DNA of 64,000 nt from an uncultured Pelagibacteraceae bacterium (GTDB lineage: Bacteria > Pseudomonadota > Alphaproteobacteria > Pelagibacterales > Pelagibacteraceae), in the NCBI GenBank assembly GCA_902607945.1, contig CACLMD010000002.1:1-64000 (forward strand), in the 5' to 3' direction. Of the stretch, positions 39,625 to 48,482 are shown one piece after another. The translations under genes were made by a program, and so were the position numbers. The notes beneath the pieces are model-generated. The model saw only the letters and a program-made list of their open reading frames with translations, had not been told where the DNA came from and did not search any database. Positions within the stretch are counted from its first letter, which is position 1, and each line of letters starts with the position of its first letter.

Positions 39625-39673
39625 TTCTAATTTAACAATAGATAAAAAACCAATAAAATAGAGGTTAATTTGA

Positions 39674-40465
39674 TTATAAAACTGAAAATATAGAATTTTT
39701 ATCCAAATTTTTTAAAAGTGATTCACCGATTAAAAAAGTTTTTATTTTTGTTTTATCTCTTAAAGTTAGAAGTTCTTCTTTTGTTTTAATTCCGCTTTCA
39801 GAAATCAATGGACCACTGTGATTAATCAATACATCATGGATATCATAAGTTGTATTTATATTTGTTTCTAGAGTTTTGAGATTTCTATTATTAATTCCTA
39901 TTAAAGCCTCTTTAAAGTTGAGAGCTTTTTCAGCTTCTTTTACTGTATGAACTTCAACTATAACTGACATATTAAATTTTAAAGCTTCCTCATATAATTC
40001 ATTAGCAAGTTCATCCGAAACACCTGCAAGAATAATTAAAATTGCATCAGCACCATAACTTTTAGCTAAAGGTATTTGAAACTTATCTATAAAAAAATCC
40101 TTACATAATATGGGTAATTTCATTTTGTCTTTTATTTTGCTAACATGAATAAGGTTTCCTAAAAAAAAATCTTCTTCAGTTAATACAGAAAGACATGTTA
40201 CTTTATTATTATTATAAACTTTAGCAATTTCTACAGGATTATAATTATCAATTATTATACCCGCTGATGGACTTGCTTTTTTAATTTCAGCAATTATTGA
40301 TATTTTATTATTATTTAGATTATCTTCAATTTTTTTTTTAAAATTAATATAAGTTTGATTCTTATTAATTAATTCATCTAAAGATTTTAAATCTATAGAT
40401 TTTTTTAAAATATCAACTTTTTCTATTTTTTTTTTGATTATTTTTTCAAGTATATTTTCAGGCAT
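39674..40465 (-). CDS. trpC: Indole-3-glycerol phosphate synthase
   Basis: Fourth step of tryptophan synthesis, closing the indole ring (TIM barrel, 263 residues). Motifs: EIKKASPSAGII, LPILCKDFFIDKFQ, VEVHTVKEAEKAL, INNRNLKTLETN and ISESGIKTKEEL. I use the start at 40465 (MPENILEKI), because a longer frame would run deep into trpD and the family begins here. It overlaps the trpD stop by eight bases. An 88-base gap with the lexA control region follows. Confidence 0.95.
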   Translation of the reverse strand: MPENILEKIIKKKIEKVDILKKSIDLKSLDELINKNQTYINFKKKIEDNLNNNKISIIAEIKKASPSAGIIIDNYNPVEIAKVYNNNKVTCLSVLTEEDFFLGNLIHVSKIKDKMKLPILCKDFFIDKFQIPLAKSYGADAILIILAGVSDELANELYEEALKFNMSVIVEVHTVKEAEKALNFKEALIGINNRNLKTLETNINTTYDIHDVLINHSGPLISESGIKTKEELLTLRDKTKIKTFLIGESLLKNLDKNSIFSVL

Positions 40466-41450
40466 TTTGAATTTTTTCCAAATGTTGAAAAGTTTTACCT
40501 GATAAAACATGTTCTCTGGTTTGATTATATGCCTCAGAAAATTCAGAACATTTTTCTCCAACAATTAAACCAGCAGCAGCATTTAAACACACAGCTTTAG
40601 AGAAATCGTTATCTTCACCTTTAAATATATTGATCATTTTTTCTGCATTAAATTTAGCATCATTTCCAATTAAATTTTCAAATTTTTCTGCATTAATATT
40701 TAAAGATTTAGGATCAATACTAATTTCAGATATTTGACCATCTCTTAATTGCATTATATTTGTTTTTGCATATGGTGATATTTCATCTAAGCCATCTTCA
40801 CTATTAACTATCCATGCAAATTTAATATCTAAATTTTTAAGACTCTCTGCAAAAATTTTTAATAATTTTTTATCAAAAACGCCAATTACCTGTCTAGTTA
40901 CCAATGCTGGATTACTTAATGGACCAATCATATTGAAGATAGTTCTTTTTCCAATTTTTTTTCTAACAGGTCCAACAAATCTCATTGCGCTATGATAATT
41001 AGGAGCAAACATAAAACCAAAGTTTTTATTTTTGATTTCATTTTCAATGTCCTTTGGTTCTAAATCAATTTTAATTTTAAGAGCTTCTAAAACATCACCA
41101 GATCCACATTTTGAAGAAACAGCCTTGTTTCCATGTTTAGCAACCTTTACACCCATACTAGCTAAGAGTAACGCTGATGCCGTTGATATATTGAGTGTAT
41201 TCATGCCATCACCACCTGTTCCACATGTATCTATACAATCACTCACATTTACTCTCTTAGATTTATCCCTTAAAACGTAAACACCTCCTGCAATTTCGTC
41301 TGAAACTTCTCCTTTTTCAGATAAGAAAGTTAAGAAGCTATAGATTTGGTCTTCATTAGCTTTACCAGTCATTAGTATTTCAAAAGCTGATTTACTTTCT
41401 TCAAAAGATAAATTTTCCTTCTTTTTTAATTTTTCTAAAATCTGTTCCAT
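40458..41450 (-). CDS. trpD: Anthranilate phosphoribosyltransferase
   Basis: Second step of tryptophan synthesis. The 330 residues include the PRPP-binding GTGGDGMNTLNIST and KHGNKAVSSKCGSGDVLEAL. The segment FAPNYHSAMRFVGPVRKKIG and the RTIFNMIGPLSNPA block complete the active site. It is a separate gene, not fused to trpG. It sits between trpG (4-base gap) and trpC (overlap). Confidence 0.96.
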   Translation of the reverse strand: MEQILEKLKKKENLSFEESKSAFEILMTGKANEDQIYSFLTFLSEKGEVSDEIAGGVYVLRDKSKRVNVSDCIDTCGTGGDGMNTLNISTASALLLASMGVKVAKHGNKAVSSKCGSGDVLEALKIKIDLEPKDIENEIKNKNFGFMFAPNYHSAMRFVGPVRKKIGKRTIFNMIGPLSNPALVTRQVIGVFDKKLLKIFAESLKNLDIKFAWIVNSEDGLDEISPYAKTNIMQLRDGQISEISIDPKSLNINAEKFENLIGNDAKFNAEKMINIFKGEDNDFSKAVCLNAAAGLIVGEKCSEFSEAYNQTREHVLSGKTFQHLEKIQNA

Positions 41451-41454
41451 AAAT

Positions 41455-42021
41455 TTAATAATTAATAAAGTTTCTTAATATTTTTATCCCTAACTTAGTT
41501 TTAATACTTTCAGGATGGAATTGTACACCATGAATACTGAATTTTTTATGTTGCACACCCATTATTATTCCATCATCACTTTCAGCTGTAATTTCCAGAT
41601 CTTTAGACAAAGATTTTTTATCAATTATTAAACTATGATATCTAGTAGCTTCAAAGGTTTTTGGAAGTTTTTTCAGAATACCAATTTTTTTAGATTTAAT
41701 TATACTTGTTTTACCGTGCATTAATTTTTTTGCTTGAACAATTTTTGAGCCGAAAACCTGTCCAATAATTTGATGTCCTAGACATACTCCTAAAAAAGGA
41801 AATTCTTGGTACAAAGTTTTTAAAATATTAATACAATTTCCAGATTGATTTGGATTTCCTGGTCCTGGAGAAATTACAATTTTGTCATATTTTTTTTTAA
41901 TAATTTCTTTTGAACTAATTTTATCATTTCTAATAACATCAACTTTAACTTTTAATGACGATATATAGTGATATAAATTATAAGTAAAACTATCGTAATT
42001 ATCTATTAATAATATTTTCAT
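41455..42021 (-). CDS. trpG: Anthranilate synthase component II (glutamine amidotransferase)
   Basis: Supplies ammonia from glutamine to TrpE. The 188-residue class I amidotransferase has the catalytic triad Cys80 (GVCLGHQ), His169 and Glu171 (VQFHPES), and the oxyanion-loop PGPGNP. A PabA role in folate synthesis is possible for such proteins, since no other amidotransferase of this type is seen nearby. It overlaps the trpE stop by one base. Confidence 0.94.
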   Translation of the reverse strand: MKILLIDNYDSFTYNLYHYISSLKVKVDVIRNDKISSKEIIKKKYDKIVISPGPGNPNQSGNCINILKTLYQEFPFLGVCLGHQIIGQVFGSKIVQAKKLMHGKTSIIKSKKIGILKKLPKTFEATRYHSLIIDKKSLSKDLEITAESDDGIIMGVQHKKFSIHGVQFHPESIKTKLGIKILRNFINY

Positions 42022-43481
42022 TATCTTAAAGCATTAATTAAAGCTTTAGCTTTATTAACAGTTTCTTCATATTCATTTTTAGGTTTGCTATCAGCAACAA
42101 TGCCAGCCCCAGCTTGAACATAAAACTTTTTATTTTTAGCTACCGCTGTTCTTAAAGCTATGCATGTGTCAAATTCACCATTGGCTGAAAAATATCCAAT
42201 TCCTCCAGCATAAACTTTTCTCTTTGATTTTTCTAGCTCATCAATAATTTCCATTGCTCTAATTTTGGGAGCACCAGAAACTGTCCCTGCAGGAAATCCT
42301 GCTAGCAAAGATTTAAATTTTGAAAATTTCTTATTATATTTTCCTACTACGTTGGAAACTATATGCATAACATGTGAATATCTTTCAATAATAAAGCTTT
42401 CAGTGACTTTAACAGTATTAATCATTGATACTTTTCCTGCATCATTTCTCCCTAAATCTAGAAGCATCAAATGCTCAGATAGTTCTTTTTTGTCATTAAG
42501 AAGATCCTTTTCATAAAAACGATCTTCTTTTAATGTTTTTCCTCGTGGTCTTGTTCCAGCAATAGGTCTTACAGTAATTTGGTTGTCTCTTAATCTTACC
42601 AATATTTCTGGACTAGCACCTATAATTTGAAAGTCATTGAAGTTAAAAAAAAACATAAAAGGAGAGGGATTTGTTACTCTAAGTTTTTTATAAATATCTA
42701 TTGGTTTTTTTGTTAATTTAGCTTCGAATCTTTGACTTAAAACTACTTGAAAAATATCACCTAATTTTATGTATTTTTTAGCTTTATTAACCATAGCTAA
42801 AAATCTTTTTTTGGAAGTGTTTGATTTAACCTTAATATCTCTAGTTTTTTGATTTGGCTTAATTTTAATATCTTTAATTGATGATTGTATTATCAATTTA
42901 AATAAATCGGTTTTAATATTGTTAAATTTTTTTTGATAATTTTTAATCTTTTCATCTTGAAAAATATTACATATAAAAAACATTTCCTTTTTTAGATTGT
43001 CGTGAATAACAACTGTCCTAGGACGCAAAAGTCTTACATCTGGTAAATTAAGATCATTTTTACACTTATTAGGGATTTTTTCGATATAACGAATAGAGTC
43101 ATAAGAAAAGTATCCAGAAATCAGAGAACAAATCTTAGGTAAATTTTTTGGGGTTTCAAACTTAAAGTTTTCAATTATTTTTTCAATTAATTGATCTGGT
43201 TTATCTTTTAAAGTTATTTTTTTATTATTTTGAATTAAGTATGAAGTATTGTTATTAAATTCCCAAATTTTATCAGGGTTTTTACCGAATATAGTATATC
43301 TCCCTTTAATTTTGCCTTTTTCTACAGACTCAAAAATAAAACTATTTTTTTCTTTTAAAAAATTATTAATTAAATTAAAGACCTCATCATCGTCCTTCAC
43401 CTTTTTTGAAGTATAAATTATTTGATTTTTTTTGCTTCTGTGCCGAAACCTAAAATCTTTATAGCTTCGATTAATTATCAT
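42021..43481 (-). CDS. trpE: Anthranilate synthase component I
   Basis: Converts chorismate to anthranilate, the first step of tryptophan synthesis (486 residues). Chorismate-binding motifs are RPIAGTRPRG, LMLLDLGRNDAGKVS and GFPAGTVSGAPKIRAMEI. The N-terminal feedback site (LLES type) reads FIFESVEKGKIKGRYT, so feedback control by tryptophan looks likely but altered. No leader peptide or attenuator is visible upstream, where the gene overlaps the ppiD-like stop by four bases. Confidence 0.95.
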   Translation of the reverse strand: MIINRSYKDFRFRHRSKKNQIIYTSKKVKDDDEVFNLINNFLKEKNSFIFESVEKGKIKGRYTIFGKNPDKIWEFNNNTSYLIQNNKKITLKDKPDQLIEKIIENFKFETPKNLPKICSLISGYFSYDSIRYIEKIPNKCKNDLNLPDVRLLRPRTVVIHDNLKKEMFFICNIFQDEKIKNYQKKFNNIKTDLFKLIIQSSIKDIKIKPNQKTRDIKVKSNTSKKRFLAMVNKAKKYIKLGDIFQVVLSQRFEAKLTKKPIDIYKKLRVTNPSPFMFFFNFNDFQIIGASPEILVRLRDNQITVRPIAGTRPRGKTLKEDRFYEKDLLNDKKELSEHLMLLDLGRNDAGKVSMINTVKVTESFIIERYSHVMHIVSNVVGKYNKKFSKFKSLLAGFPAGTVSGAPKIRAMEIIDELEKSKRKVYAGGIGYFSANGEFDTCIALRTAVAKNKKFYVQAGAGIVADSKPKNEYEETVNKAKALINALR

Positions 43482-44896
43482 TTAAAATAATTTTCAACGT
43501 TACTTATAGCAGCCTTATTTATATTAACGTTATATTTGTCATTCAGAAAAAAATCATAAGATTTTAAAATAGTATTTCTTATTCTAGTATTTTCTTTGTC
43601 TATAAATGATTTATAATTTTTAGAGTTTTTATCTACGTTAATATTATTATAATTTTTTACTTTAGCTAAATAAATTTGATCTTTTTCATCATTAATCAAA
43701 GTAAAAGAATTAGCTGGCAGAGAATAAAGCATTTGTACTGAATTAATATTAAACTTTTTATTATCTTTAATTGAATTAAGAGTTAATGATTGAATTTTAT
43801 CACCTCCTAATTCTAAAAAACTATTTTCATTAAATTTTTTTCCATTAATTTCTTCTAATAATTTTTTATTGTAATCAAACTTATTTCTTTGACTCACTAA
43901 TTTTAATATTTCATTTTTAATTTCAAAATCAGTAATATCTGGTTTTTTTTCTTGAATATTCTCTATTTTATAGATTATAAAATTTTCATTATTTTCAAAG
44001 ATATCAAATTTATTATTTCTTACTTCATAAATTTTTTTTTTAATTAAGTCACTTTTTTCTAGATATCTATAGTCATTGATTGTAATTGTTTTTAAATCAA
44101 ATTCTGAAACTATTGAGCTAAACTCAACACCATTAAGTATGTTGTTTTCTATTTGATCTATTTTATCGAAGAATTCCTGATTAAACTCACTCATTCCTAC
44201 TAAATTTTCTGGGTTGATAATGGAATATTTAAAATCTATATATTCAATCCTTAATTGATCACTATTTTCATTAATAAATTTTATAAGATCTTGATCATTT
44301 ATATCGTCATCCTTTTTATAAAAACTTTCAAGATTAATAAAATTTATTTCTAATTTTTTATTTTCATATTCAAAAAGTTTAGTAATTAAAAATTGAGGTG
44401 AAACTGTACCACCTCCTATAAAGTCAAATAATTTTTTTTGAAGCTCTCTCTCTTTTAGTCTTTTTTCAAACATTGGTGCTGACATATTGTTTTCAAGCAA
44501 AAATTTTTCATATTTAATTCTTTGAAATGCACCATTTTCATCCACAAAGTTTTTGTTGAATTTAATTTTTTTTGATAATGAATTTTTGGAATAATTGATA
44601 TTAAAATCTTTTATTTCTAGATCTAGTAATGTTGTTGAAACCAAACCTGATAATAGTTCTTCAATAATATTATTATTCAAATTATCTTTAATTGCTTTTT
44701 GAGAAATTCCAGTTTGGTTAATATAATTGATAAAGTCTTCAGTAGTAATATTTGTTTTATTTATTTTTGCAATGTTGTTTTGATTATTAGATAAAAATCC
44801 ACCACCAAAACCACCGAAGCCAAAAGCAATAATGATTACTATTATTAGCACTACTGCACCAATTTTATTTCTATTTAGATATTTTCCGATACTCAT
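43478..44896 (-). CDS. PpiD/SurA-N-type periplasmic folding factor, PPIase motif not visible
   Basis: The 472 residues start with a short cytoplasmic end and one membrane anchor (about 13-35, very Gly/Ile/Val-rich). A periplasmic SurA-N-like chaperone domain follows, with KINKTNITTEDF and an LL.LE-type helix. This matches PpiD, a membrane-bound chaperone near the Sec translocon, and the position before trpE is usual. I cannot find a clear parvulin (rotamase) signature in the middle region, so isomerase activity is doubtful. Lys/Asn/Ile-rich composition makes the family assignment less certain. Confidence 0.75.
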   Translation of the reverse strand: MSIGKYLNRNKIGAVVLIIVIIIAFGFGGFGGGFLSNNQNNIAKINKTNITTEDFINYINQTGISQKAIKDNLNNNIIEELLSGLVSTTLLDLEIKDFNINYSKNSLSKKIKFNKNFVDENGAFQRIKYEKFLLENNMSAPMFEKRLKERELQKKLFDFIGGGTVSPQFLITKLFEYENKKLEINFINLESFYKKDDDINDQDLIKFINENSDQLRIEYIDFKYSIINPENLVGMSEFNQEFFDKIDQIENNILNGVEFSSIVSEFDLKTITINDYRYLEKSDLIKKKIYEVRNNKFDIFENNENFIIYKIENIQEKKPDITDFEIKNEILKLVSQRNKFDYNKKLLEEINGKKFNENSFLELGGDKIQSLTLNSIKDNKKFNINSVQMLYSLPANSFTLINDEKDQIYLAKVKNYNNINVDKNSKNYKSFIDKENTRIRNTILKSYDFFLNDKYNVNINKAAISNVENYFK

Positions 44897-44954
44897 TTAA
44901 ACTCTATTTATGTATTGATCTGTAAAAACAAATCTATAGATTAAAAATAGAATT
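44897..44954. promoter_or_regulatory. Divergent promoter region between ppiD-trp and tpiA
   Basis: Two operons start in opposite directions from this 58-base gap, so both promoters must lie here or inside the gene ends. It holds a 12-base palindrome AATCTATAGATT (44931-44942) near the middle. A TTGATC (44915-44920) lies 14 bases before TATAGA, a poor spacing. No well-formed sigma-70 pair was found on either strand. Confidence 0.5.
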
Positions 44955-45695
44955 ATGACAAATAAATATATGTATTTTGTGGCTAATTGGAAAATGTTTG
45001 GAAACTTAAAATCAATAAATACATTAGATAAAGTTATTAAATTTTCAAAATCTAAAGAAATTAAGAAGGGTAGATTAATCTATTGTCCCCCATATACTTT
45101 AATAACCTCTTTTTTTAAAAAATTTAAAAATTGTTTAATTGATATTGGTGCGCAAAATTGTCATGAAAGCAATGATTACGGTTCATACACAGGTTTTATA
45201 AATTCGAGGATGTTAAAAAGTATAGGGGCAAATTATGTTATATTGGGACATTCAGAAAATAGAAAAAAAGGTGAAACAGATAAACTAATCAACCAAAAAA
45301 TTAAAAGTGCCATTAAGGCGAAATTAAAAGTTATATTTTGTATTGGAGAAACTTTAAGAGAAAAAAAAAGAGGTAAAACTAAACCAATTTTATCAAAACA
45401 AATAAGACTTGGTTTAGATAAAATTAATAAAAAATCTAATATAATGATTGCATATGAACCTGTTTGGTCTATTGGTACTGGTAATATTCCAAAACCTAAA
45501 GAGCTTGAACAAACAGTAGAATTTATTAAGAAAAAATTTAGAGGTAAATTACCAAAAATTTTATATGGAGGATCTGTTAATCCTCAAAACATAAGTAATT
45601 TAAAAAATATTAATAATCTTGATGGTTTTTTAATTGGTGGAGCATCACAAAATTCAAAAAAATTTATTGATATAGTTAAAAAAACCTTTAATTAA
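44955..45695 (+). CDS. tpiA: Triosephosphate isomerase
   Basis: Interconverts dihydroxyacetone phosphate and glyceraldehyde 3-phosphate. The 246-residue TIM barrel has FVANWKMFGNL (Asn and Lys of the active site), LGHSENRKK (catalytic His) and AYEPVWSIGTGN (catalytic Glu, flexible loop). YGGSVNPQN, the phosphate-binding loop, follows. The usual HSERR reads HSENR. The ATG follows a weak purine-rich tract. secG follows after five bases. Confidence 0.95.
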   Translation: MTNKYMYFVANWKMFGNLKSINTLDKVIKFSKSKEIKKGRLIYCPPYTLITSFFKKFKNCLIDIGAQNCHESNDYGSYTGFINSRMLKSIGANYVILGHSENRKKGETDKLINQKIKSAIKAKLKVIFCIGETLREKKRGKTKPILSKQIRLGLDKINKKSNIMIAYEPVWSIGTGNIPKPKELEQTVEFIKKKFRGKLPKILYGGSVNPQNISNLKNINNLDGFLIGGASQNSKKFIDIVKKTFN

Positions 45696-45700
45696 TCCGC

Positions 45701-46000
45701 ATGGAAAATATTTTGTTAGTATTAAACATTGTTTTTGCAATAGTTCTGGTTTTACTAGTTTTGATGCAAAAATCAGAAGGAGGTGCTCTTGGTATTGGTG
45801 TTTCACAAGAAAACCTTATGTTTTCAAAATCAGCTGGCAATTTTATGACAAAAGCCACAGGTGTTGTTGCTACATTATTTATAATATGCAGTCTTGCTCT
45901 AACCATTGTATCTAGAGGAGAGCTTCAACCAACCAGTTCAGTCTTAGATACGATCGAGGAAAAAACTGAGGATACCCCAAAAATTCCTGAAAATAATTAA
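45701..46000 (+). CDS. secG: Preprotein translocase subunit SecG
   Basis: Small accessory subunit of the SecYEG channel. The 99 residues have two helices (about 3-22 and 51-70). Between them is the hallmark loop LVLMQKSEGGALG-IG, with LMFSKSAGNFMTKATG. The C-terminal ~25 residues are acidic and proline-rich. Adjacent tpiA and pyrG match the conserved alphaproteobacterial order. Confidence 0.93.
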   Translation: MENILLVLNIVFAIVLVLLVLMQKSEGGALGIGVSQENLMFSKSAGNFMTKATGVVATLFIICSLALTIVSRGELQPTSSVLDTIEEKTEDTPKIPENN

Positions 46001-46007
46001 TTAATAC

Positions 46008-46036
46008 TTTTCAATTCATTTTTTATTCGCTATAAG
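46008..46036 (+). promoter_or_regulatory. Candidate promoter for pyrG
   Basis: TTTTCA (46008-46013) and TATAAG (46031-46036) are 17 bases apart in the 44-base gap between secG and pyrG. The start would fall only a couple of bases before the ATG at 46045, giving a nearly leaderless mRNA. This is inferred from sequence match only. Confidence 0.3.
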
Positions 46037-46044
46037 ATAATTCC

Positions 46045-47661
46045 ATGGCGCGATATATATTTGTCACGGGCGGTGTGGTTTCATCATTAGGTAAAGGATT
46101 GTCATCTGCTTCTTTAGCGTATTTGCTAAAATCTCAAGGCTACAAAGTTAGATTAAGAAAAATGGATCCGTACTTAAATGTTGACCCAGGCACAATGAGT
46201 CCATTTCAACATGGAGAAGTTTTTGTAACTGATGATGGAGCAGAAACAGATTTAGATCTAGGTCATTATGAAAGATTCACAAATATATCTTCAAAAAAAT
46301 CAGACAATATTACAACAGGTCGTATTTATAGTGATATAATAAAAAAAGAAAGACAAGGAGGATATCTTGGAAAGACAGTTCAAGTAATTCCTCATATTAC
46401 AGATAGAATTAAAGAGTTTATTAAAAAAGATATTTCCAGTGAAGATTTTGTTATTTGCGAAATTGGTGGAACTGTTGGTGATATTGAAAGTTTACCATTT
46501 GTAGAAGCAATAAGACAATTTTCAAATGAACATGGTAAGTCAAAAACATTATTTATTCATTTAACTTTTGTTCCTTTTTTAAAATCCTCTGATGAAATAA
46601 AAACAAAACCCACGCAACATTCAGTAAAAGAATTAAGAAGTATAGGTATTCAGCCAGACATAATTATTTGTAGGTCACAACAGTCAATACCATTGGATCA
46701 AAAGAAAAAAATATCTTTATTTTGTAATGTTCCAATTGATAATGTAATTGAAACAGTTGATGTAAGAACTATCTATGAAGCACCGATCAGCTTTTTTAAT
46801 CAAAAACTTGATAAACAAGTTTTAAAATATTTTAAACTTAAATCCAAAAAAAGACCAAATCTACTTCCATGGAAAAAAATAACAAAAATTTCTTTAAATA
46901 CAAAAAAATCAGTTAATATTGCAATAATAGGTAAATATGTGAATTTAAAAGATGCTTATAAATCTTTAGATGAAGCCTTAATTCATGGAGGTATTTCGAA
47001 TAAAGTTAAAGTTAACTTAGTAAGAATTGAATCAGATAAGCTAAAAGTTAATCAAATTAGAAAAAAACTTAAAAATGTTTCAGGTTTATTAATACCAGGT
47101 GGATTTGGAAAAAGAGGAACAGAAGGTAAAATTTCTGCAATTAAATATGCAAGAGAAAACAAGATACCATTCCTTGGTATTTGTTTTGGAATGCAAATGG
47201 CAATAATTGAATTTGCTCGTAATAAATTAAAAATTAAAAGAGCTGGCTCTAGCGAATTAGATAAAAATTGTTATCCAGTAATTGGATTAATTAATGAGTG
47301 GGATAAAAATGGCAAAATCATTAAAGGTACAGATAAAGAATTAGGTGGAACTATGAGATTAGGCTTATACGAAGCTAAATTAAGAAACAATTCTGCCATA
47401 AAAAAGATTTATAAATCTAATTCAATTAAAGAAAGACACAGACATAGATATGAAGTTAACAATAATTTGAAAAACGAATTTGAAAGAAAGGGATTAATTT
47501 TTTCAGGGATGTCACCAGACGATAATTTACCAGAAATAATAGAGCTTAAAAATCATCCATGGTTTATAGGAGTTCAGTTTCATCCAGAATTTAAATCTAG
47601 ACCTTTAACCCCACATCCATTATTCTCATCTTTTATCAAGGCAACAAAAAATCATAAATGA
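46045..47661 (+). CDS. pyrG: CTP synthase
   Basis: Aminates UTP to CTP using glutamine (538 residues). The N-terminal synthetase domain begins FVTGGVVSSLGKGL (P-loop) and includes DPYLNVDPGTMSPFQHGEVF. The C-terminal class I amidotransferase has the catalytic cysteine in LGICFGMQ and the histidine/glutamate in VQFHPEFKS. The length is typical. Its stop overlaps the kdsA ATG by four bases. Confidence 0.97.
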   Translation: MARYIFVTGGVVSSLGKGLSSASLAYLLKSQGYKVRLRKMDPYLNVDPGTMSPFQHGEVFVTDDGAETDLDLGHYERFTNISSKKSDNITTGRIYSDIIKKERQGGYLGKTVQVIPHITDRIKEFIKKDISSEDFVICEIGGTVGDIESLPFVEAIRQFSNEHGKSKTLFIHLTFVPFLKSSDEIKTKPTQHSVKELRSIGIQPDIIICRSQQSIPLDQKKKISLFCNVPIDNVIETVDVRTIYEAPISFFNQKLDKQVLKYFKLKSKKRPNLLPWKKITKISLNTKKSVNIAIIGKYVNLKDAYKSLDEALIHGGISNKVKVNLVRIESDKLKVNQIRKKLKNVSGLLIPGGFGKRGTEGKISAIKYARENKIPFLGICFGMQMAIIEFARNKLKIKRAGSSELDKNCYPVIGLINEWDKNGKIIKGTDKELGGTMRLGLYEAKLRNNSAIKKIYKSNSIKERHRHRYEVNNNLKNEFERKGLIFSGMSPDDNLPEIIELKNHPWFIGVQFHPEFKSRPLTPHPLFSSFIKATKNHK

Positions 47662-48482
47662 GTAACAAAAAAGTAAATTGTGGAAATATAGAGATTTCAA
47701 ATAATAAGAAGATCTGCATCATTGCTGGACCTTGTCAGCTTGAAACAGAGCAACATGCTATGGATATGGCAGGCAAAATACAAGAAATTACTCAAAAATT
47801 TGGTCTTGGATTTATTTATAAAACTTCTTTTGATAAAGCGAATAGAACTAGTTTAAAAGGAAAAAGAGGAGCAGGTTTAGATGCTTCGTTACCAGTTTTT
47901 GATAAAATTAAAAAAGAATTAAAAGTCCCAATTTTAACAGACATTCACAATTCTGAACAATGCTCACTTGTTGCAAACCATGTTGATGTTTTGCAAATAC
48001 CTGCCTTTTTATGCAGACAAACTGATCTATTAATTGCTGCGGCGAAAACAAATAAAATTATTAATGTAAAAAAGGGCCAGTTCTTAGCGCCTTGGGATAT
48101 GGTTAATGTTACAAAGAAAATTTCTGACTCTGGTAATGAGAATATTTTAGTTACCGAAAGGGGAGCTAGTTTTGGATATAATACTTTAGTTTCTGATATG
48201 AGATCTTTACCTATTATGGCAAAAAATGGTTATCCAGTTATATTTGATGCCACGCATTCAGTTCAACAACCAGGAGGTCAAGGAGAGACGTCTGGTGGAC
48301 AAAGAGAATTCGTAGAGCATTTAGCAAGAGCTGCTGTTGCAGTAGGTGTAGCAGGAGTTTTTATTGAAACTCATCAAGATCCTGATAACGCACCATCAGA
48401 TGGCCCTAATATGGTACCTTTAAATAAATTAGAAAATTTATTAAAGCAACTTAACGATATAGATAATTTAATTAAAAGTTAG
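47658..48482 (+). CDS. kdsA: 3-deoxy-8-phosphooctulonate (KDO-8-phosphate) synthase
   Basis: Condenses arabinose 5-phosphate with phosphoenolpyruvate for the LPS inner core. The 274 residues show IIAGPCQLE, YKTSFDKANRTS, GAGLDASL and FDATHSVQQPGG, all in family positions. The FDATHS block lines the PEP site. With lpx genes elsewhere in the window it supports a lipid A/KDO envelope. It shares one base with the eno start. Confidence 0.95.
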   Translation: MSNKKVNCGNIEISNNKKICIIAGPCQLETEQHAMDMAGKIQEITQKFGLGFIYKTSFDKANRTSLKGKRGAGLDASLPVFDKIKKELKVPILTDIHNSEQCSLVANHVDVLQIPAFLCRQTDLLIAAAKTNKIINVKKGQFLAPWDMVNVTKKISDSGNENILVTERGASFGYNTLVSDMRSLPIMAKNGYPVIFDATHSVQQPGGQGETSGGQREFVEHLARAAVAVGVAGVFIETHQDPDNAPSDGPNMVPLNKLENLLKQLNDIDNLIKS

